29,118 nt of DNA, taken from a virus. Below, in pieces: positions 26,201 through 29,118 of the stretch (the first letter of the stretch is position 1; each line of letters opens with the position of its first letter). The notes under the pieces are model-generated. The model was not told the DNA's origin. It saw nothing but the letters and a program-made list of their open reading frames with translations, and did not search any database. Location: the IMG/VR virus record IMGVR_UViG_3300035438_000853, positions 1 through 29,118 of that record. One strand, given 5' to 3'. The position numbers and the translations under genes are program-made.

Positions 26201-28730
26201 TGGCCAGCGCCACGCCCTGCTCAAGCGTGACGTCGTCGACGCCAGGGATCACCGCGAGACCCGCCGGCCGCGTCGATGCGTCCGTCGTGCTGTTCGTCGT
26301 CACCGCCACCGACACAACCGGCCCGACCGCGCCGGGACCGTCGTACGCGACGCCAAGCCGCCACGCAATGCTCGGCCCCGTCAGCGATCGGACCGCCGTG
26401 GACGTCGACCCCGCTGGCAACGTCGCCACCTGATACGCCGACCAGTCCGCCGGCGCGCTCGCGCCTTGGTACGCGTACACGATCAGCGGGTACGCCGTGC
26501 TGGTATTCGTCCACGCGATCGTGGCTGCGGTCTGCTTAATATTTGAGGCCGCCAGCCCGGTTACGCTCGGCAAATTATCGAGCGGGATGGCCCCCCACGC
26601 CGTCCAATTCGACGGCCGCCGTCCTGCCTGCTCGGAGCGCGCGCGCGCCCAAATAAGTCGACCCGCGACTGTTTGACCCGGCAGCGCCACCGCCGTCGTC
26701 GGGATCTGCCCAGGCGCATAGACCGCGTGATCGGCGCCGGCGCCCGTGGGCGTCGTAAATTGCGCCACCCATTGCACGCGTACCGAAATCACGCCGCTTG
26801 CGTTTAGCGCTGCCGCGTTGCTAATGGTGTACAACGCCGTCGTCGTCGGCGCGCCCGCCGATTTTGCTAAAGCCAGCGACGGCAACGTCGCCGGCTGCGC
26901 GTCAAGCCCCGAATCCAACAGCCTGAGAATTGGCCCGCTTGGCGACTCCGTCCGGCGAACTACTTGCATAATGCGCGCCCCGACCGACGACTCGCCGATC
27001 CGGTAGCCCTTGTTTGGGAAGTGCGCCGCCTCGAAATAGATCTCATCCCCGATCTGCGCCGCCGACGCGCTCGAGCCCGCGAGCACCTGCACGTCCGCAC
27101 CCACCGCCCCGCGTCCGTACCGATCAAACACGCCAACGGCAATCGCCTTCAGTTGTTCACTAACAGCCGGTTCCCACGTCGTCTGTGTATGAATCATGCC
27201 AGGGACGGCGTAGTCCACAGCGCGCCCCGTAAACACGGTGAGGTTGATGTCGTCGTATTGTGCCGTCTGCGTAATCGGCGACACCAGCACACCATCTAAC
27301 GGGAACGATGTAATGTCCCGAGGAACTGCCTTCCTTGGCCCTGAACCCGTGTTTGGTATGGCCGGCCGCATAAACTGCTGCGTCATCGTGATCTGTGACA
27401 CCGCCGTCCGCTCGTCCAGCTCAAAGACTACGTCCTCGGCTGATCGCATATCCGCGACGCCAAGTGTCAACGTTGGCGTCGCCGACGTCCGAATGCGCGT
27501 TGAAAACAGTTCCTGTTCACCGAGGCTATTCGTCCGCGACGAAATGCCAAATGGCCCAAATACCGCCGACTCTAGGAAGTCGGCAATAATTGGCGCGCTG
27601 GTAAACCGACACGCCAACAGTACCGAGTCACCAATGAGCGATCGAATGGTATTGATCCACGCGCCTGACGCGTTGTATTGAATCCGCGCGTTCGTCCAAA
27701 TGGCTAACGTCAGGTCAACTGGATGCACGTCCAAATACAGAGGCGTTTTTTCCGTCACCTCAAATGTAGACAATGAGCAGTAGACAGTTTGCCCTGTCGA
27801 GTACGGACACGACGGCCAATACAGATAAATATCGCTGACACCGATACTAATGTTGTCCGGCGGATTTGCCGGATACGAACAGACCAGCGCTTTTACCTGC
27901 ACTGGCGCCGTCGTCGCCGTCCCAATCCACGCCACCACGCCGCTGTCGATGTCCCACGATCCTGTCGTCGGATCGAACGTTGTGCCCGTGTATGCCGTCG
28001 CGTAGGGAGAACCGCCACCAGACAACGCAAACGGGTTTGGCCGCTCGTAACTTGTCAGCACGTCCGCAATTTCCGGACGCTCAACCTTTGTCCAATCCGT
28101 GACGATAGGACCGTTTCGACCGGAGATATAACCCGACAGAAACGACAGCGACACGTTGCCGCCGCCAGCGTTCGTGACGCGATACGCCCAGCCGCCGCGC
28201 GCCTGCACTGGCCCCCAGTTGCCCGTCAGCGGTCCGCCGGTTAGCGTCCCGCGCGTCGTGTACGGCGGCAAACTGCCGCCCTGAAAGATCGTCTGCGTCT
28301 GATCCACGCGCCGCGTGTCCCCGATCTGCACCGCGTACCGCATCGGGCTGACCAGTCGAATCGACGTCACGTAGCCAGCGACCAGCGTCGAGAACGCGCC
28401 GCCGTTTGTCGAGATCTCAACATACGCCCGCCGGCTCAACAGCTGCTGACGCGCGCCCGCGTCCTCCAATAGCGCCGTTAGATACCGGATCGTGCCCGTC
28501 GCGTCCGTCCCCGTGTTCGCGTCCACGATCTCGACCGTGTACGATCCGGTGCGCACCGCGCCCGTCAGCGGGTCGACTTCCTGACCGTCCCCGCTTGGCT
28601 CGCTCGCGATATAGGGGTTGGTTCCCCCTGGCGTCGACGACACCGACACGACGTCAGTCGTCCCGTCCGGATTAGCAACCGTCGACGCGTTCCGGATTCG
28701 GAGCCGGTACTCAATCGTACTTGCTGGCAT
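23247..28730 (-). CDS. Very large tail protein: hub/tip and fibre with FN3-like and tandem repeat domains (1827 aa)
   Basis: Residues 1-600 (MPASTIEYRLRIRNASTVAN; GQEVDPLTGAVRTGSYTVEI; LLSRRAYVEIS; VSPMRYAVQIGDT) look like a siphophage tail hub or tip domain. Around 715-810 (VTGLAASNIKQTAATIAWTN) and 815-920 (LAVIPGVDDVTLEQGVALAM; ITYYYRIAHALGG) are FN3-like folds. From 1122 to about 1647 two modules alternate as A-B-A-B-B, with VQLVAVTGSAV and LGQPGGAQFRAVL in A and RDTTYLASRARV and VDVPAxE in B. A short beta end follows (SGTLVLVKSRSGTFFT). GGAG lies 10 bases before the ATG. It is probably the central fibre or receptor-contacting tail protein (lambda J-like in role), not proven. Confidence 0.8.
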   Translation of the reverse strand: MPASTIEYRLRIRNASTVANPDGTTDVVSVSSTPGGTNPYIASEPSGDGQEVDPLTGAVRTGSYTVEIVDANTGTDATGTIRYLTALLEDAGARQQLLSRRAYVEISTNGGAFSTLVAGYVTSIRLVSPMRYAVQIGDTRRVDQTQTIFQGGSLPPYTTRGTLTGGPLTGNWGPVQARGGWAYRVTNAGGGNVSLSFLSGYISGRNGPIVTDWTKVERPEIADVLTSYERPNPFALSGGGSPYATAYTGTTFDPTTGSWDIDSGVVAWIGTATTAPVQVKALVCSYPANPPDNISIGVSDIYLYWPSCPYSTGQTVYCSLSTFEVTEKTPLYLDVHPVDLTLAIWTNARIQYNASGAWINTIRSLIGDSVLLACRFTSAPIIADFLESAVFGPFGISSRTNSLGEQELFSTRIRTSATPTLTLGVADMRSAEDVVFELDERTAVSQITMTQQFMRPAIPNTGSGPRKAVPRDITSFPLDGVLVSPITQTAQYDDINLTVFTGRAVDYAVPGMIHTQTTWEPAVSEQLKAIAVGVFDRYGRGAVGADVQVLAGSSASAAQIGDEIYFEAAHFPNKGYRIGESSVGARIMQVVRRTESPSGPILRLLDSGLDAQPATLPSLALAKSAGAPTTTALYTISNAAALNASGVISVRVQWVAQFTTPTGAGADHAVYAPGQIPTTAVALPGQTVAGRLIWARARSEQAGRRPSNWTAWGAIPLDNLPSVTGLAASNIKQTAATIAWTNTSTAYPLIVYAYQGASAPADWSAYQVATLPAGSTSTAVRSLTGPSIAWRLGVAYDGPGAVGPVVSVAVTTNSTTDASTRPAGLAVIPGVDDVTLEQGVALAMWASDQTLDLVIERSTTSGSGFAQIARVAGSTPTYADALPRNGITYYYRIAHALGGFALSTYSQEVSAIARGVPRDMVRPDAVTPVVQVTTAEASGTATVTLAVTDPQGRVAEVRFRHRTGGGAYSAWTVDTSVPYAYSAAIPATGFVDIQYEVNGYTAAGEYGLLAGGTESFDQGTSSDMVSVVGTFSAAGVFTLAISADSDTASLRFATSTSSQPTLATTQAATAQNTRNYTTTLAGPFAAGTTVFVSVLGYTAVSGGGAESVLFQYSFIRDGGILYTQCIATAGTSSATQIVVTVTATAPTGTPTVQLVAVTGSAVLPVGGGAAIGVPVASGSSWTFNRGDALGQPGGAQFRAVLGAAQSDDDFIEIPEKGRDTTYLASRARVLSTSNTEVVVRYAVLDKYSQLTSTITYTAMGVGAITPLSWPTVLAAVGDSFTVPESLSTYIDFTIQRPAFQAGAGRVIFMAAATGRVSDTDSVDVPAVEQDTRFAQCLAVMATSTASTVTVTVTGSAVGGTPTVQLVAVTGSAVKNPSSPNVGVPQPSGTQWTFTRGAALGQPGGAQFRAVLAGTQSDDDFIEVPEQGRDTTYLASRARVTGTTDTTVTVRYAVADPYPQGSNSVTVSYQSLGVTSVLPASGGTLTPVATLTEAFGTYIDYTIGRPAFGAGTGRVTYTATASGRVSDSDAVDVPAQERDTINLLSRARIFSQNATQMVIRYAVATPVALSPNTATITYITEGLSGILPGSPQTVTPETNTVITESGVSYVDFTVPRPIPTATPGRITFQATATGRTASSDAVDVSAQDIVGPSLSVVTTPSASVYTMLVTYIGTISYSLDGVAQSTAGWASPYGLVVSRNEFLGATQIVALSATRSGSTVSETVNVPPKDNAGATITIGTQSADQPSNLYTFTWSTSGMPTGTTYDLTYTTTTTAGDVEQGTLNNQTSPVNVYSGYSIGSSPRYQMTVTAIKSGTLVLVKSRSGTFFT
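23788..25366 (-). repeat. Tandem protein-repeat region (A-B-A-B-B) in the tail protein
   Basis: Module A (about 95 residues) occurs at about 25366-25081 and 24741-24454; module B (about 110 residues) at about 25080-24747, 24453-24121 and 24120-23788. A copies share GTPTVQLVAVTGSAV, LGQPGGAQFRAVL and QSDDDFIE; B copies share LxSRAR, the segment Y(I/V)DFT or YIDYT, and (D/S)SDAVDVPAQE. This indicates internal duplication of a fibre-like beta domain pair. Confidence 0.75.
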
Positions 28731-28745
28731 CGTCGCGCGTCTCCG

Positions 28746-29118
28746 TTAGCTGTATTGGCACAACATATCGGCGCCGCTCAAATTGATCAGCGTCACCGAG
28801 AGACTGTACGTCAGGTATTGCGCGTCCTGAAACGCCAGGGACGGCGACCCGCCTTCCGGATCAATCGAGCAGTTCGCATACGTCCGCGCCGCCGCGTCGT
28901 CCGTCGTCACCGTACAGACGCCGCCGCCTTCAAGGTGCCGGATGAGCCGCAACGCCACCGATTGCGCCGTGTTCGGCAGATCCCGCATCACGAACGACGC
29001 GCCATAATCGATCCGGAACGTGAACGCGTAGCTCGCGCCCGTCCCTAACGCCGTCGCCCGTTCCCCCACGCGCCGCGTGAACGGCACCCACTCCGCGAAC
29101 CGCGACCCGACCCCGCCG
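28746..29118 (-). CDS. Tail-region protein, 5' end beyond the window (at least 124 aa)
   Basis: The frame is open to the right edge (GGVGSRFAEWVPFTRRVGER), so the first GTG inside (29087, MPFTRRVGERATALG) is probably not the true start. The visible part is beta-rich and ends SLSVTLINLSGADMLCQYS, with GGGVCTVTTDDAAARTYANC in the middle. It directly precedes the large tail hub/fibre gene by 15 bases, so a tail tip or minor tail protein is likely. No family recognised. Confidence 0.65.
   Translation of the reverse strand, partial: GGVGSRFAEWVPFTRRVGERATALGTGASYAFTFRIDYGASFVMRDLPNTAQSVALRLIRHLEGGGVCTVTTDDAAARTYANCSIDPEGGSPSLAFQDAQYLTYSLSVTLINLSGADMLCQYS

Noticed and set aside
1-29118. CRISPR arrays, rRNA genes, IS elements
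   Set aside because: No regularly spaced direct repeats with unique spacers, no rRNA-like sequence, and no transposase frames were found.

Overview
The window is most of the genome of a tailed double-stranded DNA phage (or an intact prophage or phage contig). It is GC-rich throughout. Every gene I can support lies on the minus strand, so transcription runs from high to low coordinates. An HK97-type head module (small terminase candidate, TerL, portal, prohead protease, major capsid protein, two head-tail connectors), a long run of tail or virion proteins and a lysis cassette are present. No tape-measure gene, integrase, repressor or DNA polymerase is visible. I infer a siphovirus-like phage of an unidentified GC-rich bacterium; the host and the lifestyle cannot be decided from this sequence.

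Layout in transcription order (right to left): 29118-23247 tail genes, including a 1827-residue hub/fibre protein with FN3-like domains and tandem repeats; 23213-22095 a GT4-like glycosyltransferase; 21996-20861 a lysis cassette (membrane/coiled-coil protein, M15 peptidase endolysin, holin-like protein); about 20822-20719 a possible small RNA ending in an intrinsic terminator; 20585-20288 non-coding. Next come three promoter-headed blocks: P2 (20204-19845, two small early genes), P3 (19764-15826, ERF annealing protein, Myb-like and HNH proteins, small unknowns) and P1 (15773 onwards: DEDDy exonuclease, HTH proteins, Ala-X repeat protein, VRR-NUC nuclease, then small terminase candidate, methyltransferase and TerL). 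After a 92-base gap come the portal-MuF fusion, protease, capsid protein, a second glycosyltransferase, connectors and tail proteins running out of the left edge. Both window ends fall among tail genes, which fits a circular map cut inside the tail region.

Most neighbours are translationally coupled (ATGA, GTGA, TAATG or TGATG junctions). I used these to choose starts and to recover genes of 27 to 61 codons.

The most interesting observation is that promoters P1, P2 and P3 share one architecture: TTGACA, a 16-17 bp spacer, a TA(C/G)T-type -10, then 5-6 nt later a perfect or near-perfect hairpin whose stem differs at each locus but whose loop is always TAGCCG, then 25-28 nt to the first start codon. 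Different stems around an identical loop, placed at the predicted +1, suggest a conserved 5'-terminal RNA element that could coordinate the early operons. Other notable items are a promoter-to-terminator small RNA candidate, an AT-richer Myb-like gene flanked by 40-bp direct repeats, a 39-unit hexamer array coding Ala-X dipeptides, two glycosyltransferases and a methyltransferase embedded in structural or packaging operons, a portal-MuF fusion, and a near-consensus parS site.
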